Assembly: GCF_000069945.1 (NCBI RefSeq)
Contig: NC_010545.1
Location: 1,612,001-1,676,000, forward strand
Direction: 5' to 3'
DNA from: Corynebacterium urealyticum DSM 7109
GTDB taxonomy: Bacteria > Actinomycetota > Actinomycetes > Mycobacteriales > Mycobacteriaceae
DNA length: 64,000 bases
The position numbers and the translations under genes are program-made. Below, piece by piece: positions 56,155 through 64,000 of this stretch; within the stretch, counting starts at the first letter, position 1, and each line of letters opens with the position of its first letter. Below the pieces are notes generated by a model. It saw only the letters and a list, made by a program, of their open reading frames with translations, was not told the DNA's origin and did no database searches.

Positions 56155-56165
56155 GAGGCCATCGG

Positions 56166-56522
56166 TTGCTTGCCCTTGAGCTAGTCGCCCCACTCGTTCG
56201 CTCCCAGGTGGAGTGCCCAGTCGTGACGAAAATCCCCCGTCCCCGTCCGCCGGTGTTCATCCGCCTCGATCAATCCGCACCGGTGCGAGTCAACCCTGTA
56301 GTAGACCGCACTGAGCTGATCGTCCAGGTGTACGCGCCAGACGCTGACACCGCGCTCGGCATCGCCGAGCAAGTCAGGGAATGGTTGCTCGACCTCGACG
56401 CTCATGACGCGCGGGTGCAGCAATGGTCTGAATCCGCCGGCCCCTATGAGTTCCCCGACCCAGACCTGCCAGAGATTCAGCGCTGGCAGATCTCCGGCAC
56501 CATCTACCACCACATCCTCTAA
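56166..56522 (+). CDS. Tail terminator protein
   Basis: 118 residues from TTG 56166 behind TAGGAGG: LVAPLVRSQVECPVVTKIPRPRPPVFIRLD, then ELIVQVYAPDADTALGIAEQVREWL and IYHHIL. This alpha/beta pattern with the central strand-helix is that of gpU-like tail terminators. Located directly before the tail tube gene as usual. Confidence 0.75.
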   Translation: MLALELVAPLVRSQVECPVVTKIPRPRPPVFIRLDQSAPVRVNPVVDRTELIVQVYAPDADTALGIAEQVREWLLDLDAHDARVQQWSESAGPYEFPDPDLPEIQRWQISGTIYHHIL

Positions 56523-56595
56523 GCATTCTCTGATCCCAAACCCCACCGTGCATCACGCCGGTGGGGTTGCTGTATGCATGAAAGGAAGCCTGCTC

Positions 56596-57261
56596 ATGGC
56601 TAACAAGATTTTCCGTAACAAGGCCAACGTCCTGCTTGGCGCTCCCGATGTCGCCGCCGCCGGTGGCGCTGTCTCTATCGTCACGCCCGCCGCGGATAAG
56701 ACGCTCTACCCAACTGATGCGGTCACCGAGCTGAATGAGGGGCTCAACCCACAGCCCGGCGGCTATGTAACTCCGGACGGTCTGTCCAAGGCCGTGGAGA
56801 TCGACACCGAGGACATCGAGGACTGGAACGGTGACCTCGTCCTCCGCCCGATGTCCAAGCGCACCGTCACCCTGAGCCTGACGTTCATGGAGACCGCCAA
56901 CGAGTCCGTCCTCAAGATCGTCAACCCGGAAGGCGCGGTAAGCACCGACGACACCGGCAAGGTCATCGAGGTCAAGGATCTTGCGAACGATAACCCGCAC
57001 TTCGGCATCGTCTTCGAGATCAAGGGCTCTCGTAACCGCAAGATCCGCATCTACGCCCCGTACGCGCAGATCACCGATCTCGGCGACATCCAGTACACCC
57101 GCTCCTCCGCAGTCCAGTACGAAGCAACGATCACCTGCTACGTCGATGACCACGGGGCAGCGCTCTACACCTGGATCCAGACCATCGACGACACCACCGC
57201 CGATAAGGGCACCACCAACGACCAGGGTGCCGAGTCCCCGGGCACCGCGCTGGAGTCCTAA
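56596..57261 (+). CDS. Major tail (tube) protein
   Basis: 221 residues: MANKIFRNKANVLLGAPDVAAAGGAVSIVTP start, beta-rich body (RPMSKRTVTLSLTFMETANESVLKIVN; KIRIYAPYAQITDLGDIQYTRSSAVQYEATITCYVDDHG), acidic end. Typical of siphovirus tube proteins. ATG 56596 follows AAAGGAA. 72 bp later come the tail chaperones. Confidence 0.88.
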   Translation: MANKIFRNKANVLLGAPDVAAAGGAVSIVTPAADKTLYPTDAVTELNEGLNPQPGGYVTPDGLSKAVEIDTEDIEDWNGDLVLRPMSKRTVTLSLTFMETANESVLKIVNPEGAVSTDDTGKVIEVKDLANDNPHFGIVFEIKGSRNRKIRIYAPYAQITDLGDIQYTRSSAVQYEATITCYVDDHGAALYTWIQTIDDTTADKGTTNDQGAESPGTALES

Positions 57262-57333
57262 CCCCTCGCCACCATCACCCTCACCCCTCACTTCTCTTCA
57301 TCCCCTCGTTCCCAAAAGATTTGGAGTTACACC

Positions 57334-57612
57334 TTGTCCGCAAAAGTCTTCACCTGGACGATCAACAACGGCCCCAAGGCAGGTAAGACCATCACGCTGC
57401 CAGCCGACCCCGTCAACAAGCTCGGCGTCGGCTTCCACCGCCGCCACCGCAAGGACTCCCCAGAAGAGCAGATGTGGGCGCAGGTCGAAGCCCTGGCCGA
57501 CGATAAGAACCTCGATCTCATTGACACCCTCTGGCCAGACGAGTTCTCCGAGTTCATGGAAGCCTGGCAGGGCGGCTCCATGGGGGAATCCAACGAGTCC
57601 TCGGAATCCTAG
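57334..57612 (+). CDS. Tail assembly chaperone (short form, gpG-like)
   Basis: 92 residues from TTG 57334 (GGAG eight bases upstream): VFTWTINNGPKAGKTITLPADPVNKLG, ending in FMEAWQGGSMGESNESSES. Binds the tape measure protein during tail assembly. The GGGGGAA run (57582-57588) near its end is the slip site for the longer form. Confidence 0.82.
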   Translation: MSAKVFTWTINNGPKAGKTITLPADPVNKLGVGFHRRHRKDSPEEQMWAQVEALADDKNLDLIDTLWPDEFSEFMEAWQGGSMGESNESSES

Positions 57613-58028
57613 AAGACCCTGACCGCAAAGCAGCCCTCGAAGTCGACCTCATCGACCGAGGGCTGCGCCTGCGGTGGCTCATGGACGGCACCGACCGACT
57701 CACCTACCGCGACATCGCCGTCATCACCGCCAACCCCACCCCCACCAGTCACCTCGCAGCCCTCGACAGCCCCGAACACTACGGCTGGACAACCAACACC
57801 TACCTCCTCGCCCACATCATCGACGCACTCAACGGCGCGAACTGGCAACGATCCGGCCAACCAACCCAAAAACGCCCCAAGCCATTCCCGCGCCCAACAA
57901 CTCCTCAAGACCCAGACCACATTCCCACCGGCGACGAGGCCGGAACCATCACCCCAGAGGCAACTCCAATCAACGAGCTACGCGAGTGGCTCGCAGCCAC
58001 CACCAAGCCCCGCCCCTCAACCGCCTAG
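57334..58028 (+). CDS. Tail assembly chaperone (long form, gpGT-like, by -1 frameshift)
   Basis: A -1 shift at GGGGGAA (57582-57588) joins the short form after SMG to the frame reading GIQRVLGILEDPDRKAALEVDLIDRGLRLRWLMDGTDRLTYRDIAVIT..., open to 58028. The joined region LEVDLIDRGLRLRWL is the conserved start of gpT extensions; an independent start at ATG 57681 would miss it. The end is Pro/Thr-rich. Arrangement is as in lambda and most siphoviruses. Standard stop in the short frame is at 57610. Confidence 0.8.
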
Positions 58029-58058
58029 GCACCCACAACAACACCGCAAGGAGACACC

Positions 58059-61000
58059 ATGCCAGCCAAAACCGGCAACGAGATCGCCCACGTCTATGTC
58101 TCCGTCATCCCCGAAACCTCCAAGATCGCCCCCGGCATCAAAAGCGCCTTCAAGGGCGTAGACGCCACCGCCGAGAAAACCGGCAAATCCATGGGCAACC
58201 GCCTCACCAGCGCCGTCGGAAAAACCTTCAAAGCAGGCGCAATCGGCATCGGAGCCGCCGCAGGCGCAGCCCTCGGAGGTTCCCTCGCCAAAGGCCTAGG
58301 GCGCCTCAGCGCCATCGAAAACGCCCAAGCCAAACTCCGCGGCCTCGGCAACTCCGCCAACGACGTCTCCCAAATCATGGACAACGCCCTCGCCTCCGTG
58401 AAGGGCACAAGCTTCGGACTCGGCGAAGCAGCCACCACCGCCGCCGGAGCAGTCGCCGCAGGCATCGCGCCGGGCAGGGAGCTGGAGAACGTGCTGAAGG
58501 CGGTGGCCAATACGGCCGCGGCGTCTGGCACGTCGATGGAGGAAATGGGGGCGATCTACAACAAGGTCGCGTCCTTCGGTAAGGCGCAAAACGATGTGCT
58601 CCAGCAGGTCGCTAGCCGTGGTATCCCGATCTATGAGGCGCTGGCTAAGCAGATGAACGTCACCTCGGAAGAGGTGTTCAAGCTCGCTTCTGATGGGTCC
58701 ATTAACTTCGAGACGTTCCAGAAGGCCATGACCGAGGCCGGTGGCACGGTGGCGAAGGAGCTCGGCCAGACGACCACCGGCTCGATCGAGAACGCCGCGG
58801 CAGCGATGGGCAGGTTCGGTGAGAAACTGGCCGCCCCGGTGTTCGCTAGCGCGCCCGCCATCATCGGCGGGGTGACGAGTGTGTTCGATGGGCTCACGGA
58901 CGCGATCGCCCCGGCCAGTGAACGCATCGGTGAAGTGCTCGCCCCGGCGCTGGAATCTGTTGCCCAGAAGATGGAGACCACCCTAGCCCCGGCTGTGGCT
59001 CGTGGTGCTGAGGAATTCGGCAAGATCGCAGTCGCCTTCACGGAGGCTGCGGTCGATCCACAGCTATGGGAGCGCATCGGCTCTACGTTCTCCTCGATCG
59101 GCTCTGTAGTCGCCGATCTGTGGCCGTCGGTGCAGTCCCTCGCGGGCGCCTTCGTTCGTGTGGCTACGTCGTTCAGTATCGCCACGTGGCAAGCCTTCGG
59201 CGCCGTGGTCGGGGCGCTAGCCCCTGTGCTCGAGCACACGCTTGTTCCTGTGCTCAACACGATCGCAGATGTTGCCGAAGGCCACCCTGGCCTGGTGAAG
59301 GCAATGGTCGCGGCCTGGCTCGGGTTCAAGGGCATTAACGCTGCGATCGTGCCGTTGAAGAACGTTGGCGGGGCCGTGAGGTTCGTGTCCGGCGTGCTCA
59401 CTGCAGGTGGCGGGCCCGGGGCTGCGATCCTGAAGTTCGCGGCGTCCGCGTCTTCGGCGAATCCGATCATCGCGAAGATCGGGTCGGCGTTTGTCGGCCT
59501 GGGGAAGAACCTGATTAAGGTCGGCAACGTCACCCAGGTGCTCGCCCCGCTGGCCTCCGCGTTGAAGGCCGGATTGTCGCTGGTTAACCCGTGGGTGGCA
59601 GGGTTCGCTGCCCTGTCCGCCGCTGCCGTCTGGTTCTTCACCAAGACGGAGGTGGGGCAGCGGATTTTCCAGGCTGCCACTGATGCGCTCAAGGCCGCGT
59701 GGGAGTCTACGGTTAACGCGCTCAAGGCGGGGTGGGACGCTATCACCTCGGTGTTCTCTACCGCCTGGGAGTGGCTGAACTCCAGCGTGTTCGAGCCGAT
59801 CAAGACTGCCTTCGAGGGGCTGAAAGCCCTGTTCCTAGAGGGAGACTTCACCGGCGCTTTGCGTGAGGCCTTCGGCTGGGAGGAGGACTCGCCCATCGTC
59901 GGCGTGCTGCTGAAGGTTCGCGATGTGGCGATCGCCGTCAAGGACGGGGTCGTCGCCACCTGGGCCATGCTGCAGGACAAGTGGACGGAATTCACTACCG
60001 GGCTCGGACAGTTCTACGAGACGTGGATCCAGCCGCTCGTGACCCTCGGGGCGACGATCGGTGAAGCAATCGGCACGGCCGTCGGGTGGGTTTCCGACAA
60101 GCTCGGCGCACTATTCACGTGGATTGGTGAGAAGCTCGGCAATGCTGCCGGATGGGTTTCCGAAAAGCTCGGCACGGTTTATGAGGCCGTCGTCAGTGTG
60201 TTCACCAGTGTCGTGGACTGGATCAGGGAGCGTTTCTCCCAGATGCAGGAGGTGTTCCAACCGTTTGCTGATTCCGCCCGCGATATTTTCCGCCTGGTCG
60301 GCAGCATCATCCAAGATGTTTGGGAAGGCACCGTTCAGAGTGTTTTCGATGCGTGGAAGCTCGCCGCCAGCCTGCTTGGCAATGCTATGCAGACTGCGGG
60401 GAACATCATCAAGCTCGCGTGGAATGCTCTGGGCCAGACAGTGCAGTCGGTGTGGACCAACATCATCAGGCCACCGTTGACTTTCTTCCGCCAGCTTGGT
60501 GGCCTGCTCGCTGACGTGCTCACTGGAGATTTCCAGAACATCGGCAACAGATTCCGTGAGCTGGGCAGTGTCCTCAAGGCCACTGTCACTGGCCCCATCA
60601 ACGCTGCCTTTGACCTATTCAAGATCGCCGCGAATCTCGCGAAGGACTCCTTTAACGTCTTCCGCGACGGAGTAAGCCAGGCAACCAACAAGATCAAGGG
60701 CTACATCTCTGATCTTGCTGCCAACTTCCGCGGCCTGCCGAGGAAGATCAAGGCGGCCTTCTCCGGGGCTGGCACGTGGCTCGTTGAGGCCGGCAAGTCC
60801 ATCATTCGGGGGCTGGCCAACGGCATCCGTTCCGCTGGGTCGATGGTCGCCGACGCGATCCGAGCCGTCGTACCCGACAGCTTGGAAAGGTTCGTGCCCG
60901 GATTGCATTTCGGAGGGATTATCCCCGCCTTTGCGCGTGGTGGTGTGCTCCCTGATGTCCCTGGTGTGTCTCGTACCCAACGCGACCCAATCCTGGGCTG

Positions 61001-64000
61001 GTCGGCTGACCAGAAAGTGCCAGTCGCTCGCGTCGAACCGGGCGAGTTCATTGTGAACCGCGAGCAGACGAAGCGGCACCTACCGCTCCTGGCAGCGATC
61101 AATGCCGGGCGGGTCAACCCCAAGATGGGTGACCTGGGCGGGTTCGCGAATCTGCCGGGCTATGCCAAGGGCGGCATCGCCTCCGCACCAGATCTGCTGA
61201 AATTCGCCCGTGGGCAAGCCGTCAACGGGCGGAAGGCTGCACGCTCTCTCCAAGGAGCACCCTATGTGTGGGGAGGCTCGAACTGGGGCGACTGCTCAGG
61301 CGCAATGAGTCAGTTCGCAAGCGCCGTGTCGAACGCTGGGAACTGGCTTACCCGGAAGTTCGCGACCGGCACGCAGGCCACCTGGTTGGCACAGCACGGA
61401 TTTAAACCTGGCCTGGGTTCAGGCGCGCGGTTCGCCACCGGCTTTTTCAATGGTGGACCGTATGGTGGACACACCTCCGGAACGATCTACTTCGGTAACG
61501 GAAAACGTGTCAACGTCGAGATGGGCGGTGGCGCGGGTGGGCAAGGAAAGATCGGTGGTGCCGCGGCCGGTGCTGACCACTCCCAATACACACACCGGTA
61601 CCACTACCCGCTGGCAGGCGGACCATCATCCAACAAGCCACGGAACACGGCGACGTGGGGCCCTTCTTTCTTCGTCGGCGAGATCGTCCGCAAGTCCGAG
61701 GACATGAAGCTCGATGGCCTCGCCGCGAAAATCGGTGTGGCCACCGCGCTCGTGGAGTCGGGCGACCCGTTGAAGATGTACGCCAACAGGTCTGTCCCTG
61801 AGTCCTTGAAGTACCGTCACGACGCGGTGGGATCAGACCACGATTCGGTGGGGCTGTTCCAGCAGCGGAATAACGGTGCATGGGGCACGGTCAAGCAGCG
61901 CATGACACCGTACGATTCGGCGGGCATGTTCTTCCGCAAGTTGAAGTCGTTCGACTACCGGAAGATGGATCCGGGTGCTGCCGCGCAGAAGGTGCAGGTA
62001 AGTGCCTTCCCCGACCGGTACGGCAAGAAGATGGGCCGAGCCCAAGCGCTGATTAAGCAGTACGGGTCTACCGGGGTTTCCGCCCAAGCAGAGACTCTGG
62101 CAGGCGGCGGTGTGGAGTCCACCTCCTCTTCGGGCATCACCCTCACAGGTGGTGAGCAGATCGACTGGGGTGAGGCGTCGAACCTCTACTCCGAGATCAA
62201 GCGCGAACGCGATCTAGCCAAGAAGCTAGCCCGCTGGCGCCGCGGTGCGTTCGACCGAGGCGGCATCGCCCGCGGCATCGGCTTCATGCCGAAGGCCACC
62301 ATCAAGCCCGAGCGCGTCTTGAACCCGTCAAACACCAAGGCGTTTGACCAACTCCCAGGCGCGCTCGCAGATGTGGCAAACAAGCTCGGGATCTCCGCCG
62401 AGGCGCAAGCCATGGCAGCCCGGGCAATGTCCAACGTGGAAGCCGCCATCACAAGCTTCAACGTCAAGGACGCGATCAAGCTCGGCGACATGCTGGGCCT
62501 TGAGAAGATCACTGGGGTGTTCAAGGGCAGCGTCACCGCATACGACGAGATGCAGACCGCCCACGCCGCCCAGGTTGATGCCGCCGACGGCGTGAAGCAA
62601 GCCGAGAAGAACTTGGCGACCGCGCGCCGGGAGTATGCCGAGGCTCTGGCCGAGGATACTGAGCTGACCGTGAAGCAGAAGCGGAAGCTGGAGGATGCGC
62701 AAGCTGCCGTCGTCGCGGCGAAGAAGCCCGATAAGAAGGGCAACGTCAATGCCGACAAGGTAGCCAAGGCCGAGCTCCGGCTTAAGCGTGTCCAGGAGGA
62801 TATCGCCGCCGAGCAGGAGAAGACGGGCAAGAAGCAATCCGACAAGGTGAAGGAGGCTGCAGAAAATCTCACGAAGGCTGAGGACGAGCTCGCGGCTGCC
62901 CGGTATGTGGTGACCGCTGCGGCTAAGGCCGCAGGCTTCGCCGAGATCGGCATGGTTCTGGCCGTCGCCGAGATCGTGGGCAAGGTCGCGAAGAAGATCG
63001 GGACGGCGATCCGTGCTGCCCGTCAGGGTATGGCCGACGCTCGTGCAGAGTCGATGAAGGCAGTGTCCGAATGGACACAGCTGGTGGACTCGCAGCGGGA
63101 GACGGTCTCCAAGCTGAAAATGAGCCTGATCGATGCACAGATCGCGCTCACCAGCGCAGCGTGGAAGACCCGCCTCTCCGTAGCTGATGTGACCCGCGCC
63201 CAGCTTGAGGGCGCGAAGAACGTCGCCGAGGCTGAGGCGAAGCTCAAGGCAGAGCGGGAGCGCGTCGCCCGTGCGGGCATGTTGCACTACAACGACATGC
63301 GCGCCGCATACGACCGTTTCCGTCTTGCTGAGCGTGACGCGATGGCCGGAAGACTGGACGACTTCATCCGCATCACCCCGGAAATCCGGGCACTGGAGCA
63401 CGAGGTCAACGTCGCCCGGATCGAGGGAATCCAGGGCCAGCACAAGGCTGTGCTCGCCTCCCTGGAGGCAATGCACGCCCAGCAGCTGGCAGCCCTCGAT
63501 CTCGCCAGCACAACCCTGCAGCTGCAGCAGCAGACCGCCCAGCTCGCACAGATGGCCCAAACCCACTTTGGACTCACCAGCGAGCAGGCACTCACTGGCG
63601 CGAACACCGCGGCCCTCGAGGCCGAGGCACTGCGCCTGCGGGGTAAGACGAACCGGGGCATCGGCTGGGTCGGTGATTTCCTCACCGACCCGATCGAGAC
63701 CCTCCGGTACGCATTCGGCGGCGCGCGCGCCGATAAGGCACGCCTCAAGCAGCTGGAAGCACAGATCGCCGAGCGTAACGCCGCAGGCCTAGGCACCGGC
63801 GTCGAGCTGGATCCGAAGATCGCCCGGCAGGCGCAGATGCTCTTCGGCCGAGGGCTGGAGGAAGAAGCCCGCAACCTGCTGGCATCCTCCTCCTGGGGTG
63901 ACGCCCAACGCGCCCTCGATGCGGCCAAGGAGCAGCAGCAGATCCTCGGAATGCGGCAAGCCGAAGAGGCACTCAAGGCCTCGAAGGAACGCCTGCAAGC
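58059..64000 (+). CDS. Tape measure protein with two peptidoglycan-hydrolase domains (runs past window end)
   Basis: Open for 1980 codons from ATG 58059 (CAAGGAGA upstream) to the edge. N-terminal region: MPAKTGNEIAHVYVSVIPETSK, an Ala/Gly-rich helix near 65-85, then LKAVANTAAASGTSMEEMG near 145. Repeats GWVSDKLGALFTWIGEKLGNAAGWVSEKLG lie near 675-705. Residues about 1045-1165 form an NlpC/P60-like domain (APYVWGGSNWGDCSGAM, nucleophilic Cys; His in GGHTSG). About 1220-1330 is a lytic-transglycosylase-like domain (KIGVATALVESGD with catalytic Glu; VGLFQQRN). Long coiled coils follow (1500-1780). It determines tail length and likely helps DNA cross the cell wall. Confidence 0.9.
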   Translation, partial: MPAKTGNEIAHVYVSVIPETSKIAPGIKSAFKGVDATAEKTGKSMGNRLTSAVGKTFKAGAIGIGAAAGAALGGSLAKGLGRLSAIENAQAKLRGLGNSANDVSQIMDNALASVKGTSFGLGEAATTAAGAVAAGIAPGRELENVLKAVANTAAASGTSMEEMGAIYNKVASFGKAQNDVLQQVASRGIPIYEALAKQMNVTSEEVFKLASDGSINFETFQKAMTEAGGTVAKELGQTTTGSIENAAAAMGRFGEKLAAPVFASAPAIIGGVTSVFDGLTDAIAPASERIGEVLAPALESVAQKMETTLAPAVARGAEEFGKIAVAFTEAAVDPQLWERIGSTFSSIGSVVADLWPSVQSLAGAFVRVATSFSIATWQAFGAVVGALAPVLEHTLVPVLNTIADVAEGHPGLVKAMVAAWLGFKGINAAIVPLKNVGGAVRFVSGVLTAGGGPGAAILKFAASASSANPIIAKIGSAFVGLGKNLIKVGNVTQVLAPLASALKAGLSLVNPWVAGFAALSAAAVWFFTKTEVGQRIFQAATDALKAAWESTVNALKAGWDAITSVFSTAWEWLNSSVFEPIKTAFEGLKALFLEGDFTGALREAFGWEEDSPIVGVLLKVRDVAIAVKDGVVATWAMLQDKWTEFTTGLGQFYETWIQPLVTLGATIGEAIGTAVGWVSDKLGALFTWIGEKLGNAAGWVSEKLGTVYEAVVSVFTSVVDWIRERFSQMQEVFQPFADSARDIFRLVGSIIQDVWEGTVQSVFDAWKLAASLLGNAMQTAGNIIKLAWNALGQTVQSVWTNIIRPPLTFFRQLGGLLADVLTGDFQNIGNRFRELGSVLKATVTGPINAAFDLFKIAANLAKDSFNVFRDGVSQATNKIKGYISDLAANFRGLPRKIKAAFSGAGTWLVEAGKSIIRGLANGIRSAGSMVADAIRAVVPDSLERFVPGLHFGGIIPAFARGGVLPDVPGVSRTQRDPILGWSADQKVPVARVEPGEFIVNREQTKRHLPLLAAINAGRVNPKMGDLGGFANLPGYAKGGIASAPDLLKFARGQAVNGRKAARSLQGAPYVWGGSNWGDCSGAMSQFASAVSNAGNWLTRKFATGTQATWLAQHGFKPGLGSGARFATGFFNGGPYGGHTSGTIYFGNGKRVNVEMGGGAGGQGKIGGAAAGADHSQYTHRYHYPLAGGPSSNKPRNTATWGPSFFVGEIVRKSEDMKLDGLAAKIGVATALVESGDPLKMYANRSVPESLKYRHDAVGSDHDSVGLFQQRNNGAWGTVKQRMTPYDSAGMFFRKLKSFDYRKMDPGAAAQKVQVSAFPDRYGKKMGRAQALIKQYGSTGVSAQAETLAGGGVESTSSSGITLTGGEQIDWGEASNLYSEIKRERDLAKKLARWRRGAFDRGGIARGIGFMPKATIKPERVLNPSNTKAFDQLPGALADVANKLGISAEAQAMAARAMSNVEAAITSFNVKDAIKLGDMLGLEKITGVFKGSVTAYDEMQTAHAAQVDAADGVKQAEKNLATARREYAEALAEDTELTVKQKRKLEDAQAAVVAAKKPDKKGNVNADKVAKAELRLKRVQEDIAAEQEKTGKKQSDKVKEAAENLTKAEDELAAARYVVTAAAKAAGFAEIGMVLAVAEIVGKVAKKIGTAIRAARQGMADARAESMKAVSEWTQLVDSQRETVSKLKMSLIDAQIALTSAAWKTRLSVADVTRAQLEGAKNVAEAEAKLKAERERVARAGMLHYNDMRAAYDRFRLAERDAMAGRLDDFIRITPEIRALEHEVNVARIEGIQGQHKAVLASLEAMHAQQLAALDLASTTLQLQQQTAQLAQMAQTHFGLTSEQALTGANTAALEAEALRLRGKTNRGIGWVGDFLTDPIETLRYAFGGARADKARLKQLEAQIAERNAAGLGTGVELDPKIARQAQMLFGRGLEEEARNLLASSSWGDAQRALDAAKEQQQILGMRQAEEALKASKERLQ

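Noticed and set aside
58631..59995. 454-codon minus-strand ORF opposite the tape measure gene
   Set aside because: Ser/Ala/Thr-rich mirror of the tape measure frame; no start signal or family features.

Overview
The window comes from a high-GC actinobacterium, most likely a Corynebacterium. The evidence is the gene content and order. Reading mostly leftward from position 1, proB, obg, rpmA, rplU, rne, ndk, a DUF4233 gene, folC, valS, mdh, clpX, clpP2, clpP1, tig, rpiB, a mycothiol-linked DsbA-like gene, pepN, glbO, ettA, ssb and orn follow the order of the M. tuberculosis Rv2439c-Rv2511 segment (recalled from memory, not searched). GTG and TTG starts, several probable leaderless genes and a two-Ig L,D-transpeptidase fit this group. 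I could not assign a species.

Layout. Positions 1-40900 are ordinary chromosome: ribosomal proteins and the Obg GTPase; RNase E/G; nucleotide, folate and tRNA-charging genes; the Clp protease set with trigger factor; central metabolism; a CopD-CtaG membrane fusion for copper and cytochrome oxidase assembly; and envelope genes. Five tRNA genes are present: Pro-TGG, Gly-TCC, Arg-TCT, His-GTG and Lys-CTT. Three anomalies stand out. An IS3-family element with a TTC target duplication sits exactly in the loop of the tRNA-His terminator. The glbO gene has a frameshift in a T6 run. A 63-codon ORF is all that remains of an RtcB RNA ligase.

From tRNA-Lys (40914) to the right edge lies the left part of a siphovirus-type prophage. 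It runs from a repressor whose 3' end overlaps the tRNA, through a palindromic operator region, an Xis/MerR-like HTH gene, a tightly overlapping run of small early genes including a WhiB-like regulator, an HNH/replication-type gene, a G/T-rich block with a (GGGAC)9 repeat, an HNH nuclease and a small prim-pol protein. Then come the morphogenesis genes: terminases, portal, MuF-like capsid protein, scaffold, major capsid, connectors, tail terminator, tail tube, frameshifted tail chaperones and a tape measure protein still open at 64000. No integrase or lysis gene is in the window, so the prophage continues to the right.

The most notable system is the phage MuF protein (51441-52715). It ends in an EndoU-type nuclease toxin domain and overlaps a small gene (52712-53002) that is a strong candidate for its immunity protein. 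A tRNA-like mini-fold and a long stem-loop follow directly, and base composition changes across the cassette. This looks like an exchangeable polymorphic-toxin module carried on a phage particle protein.
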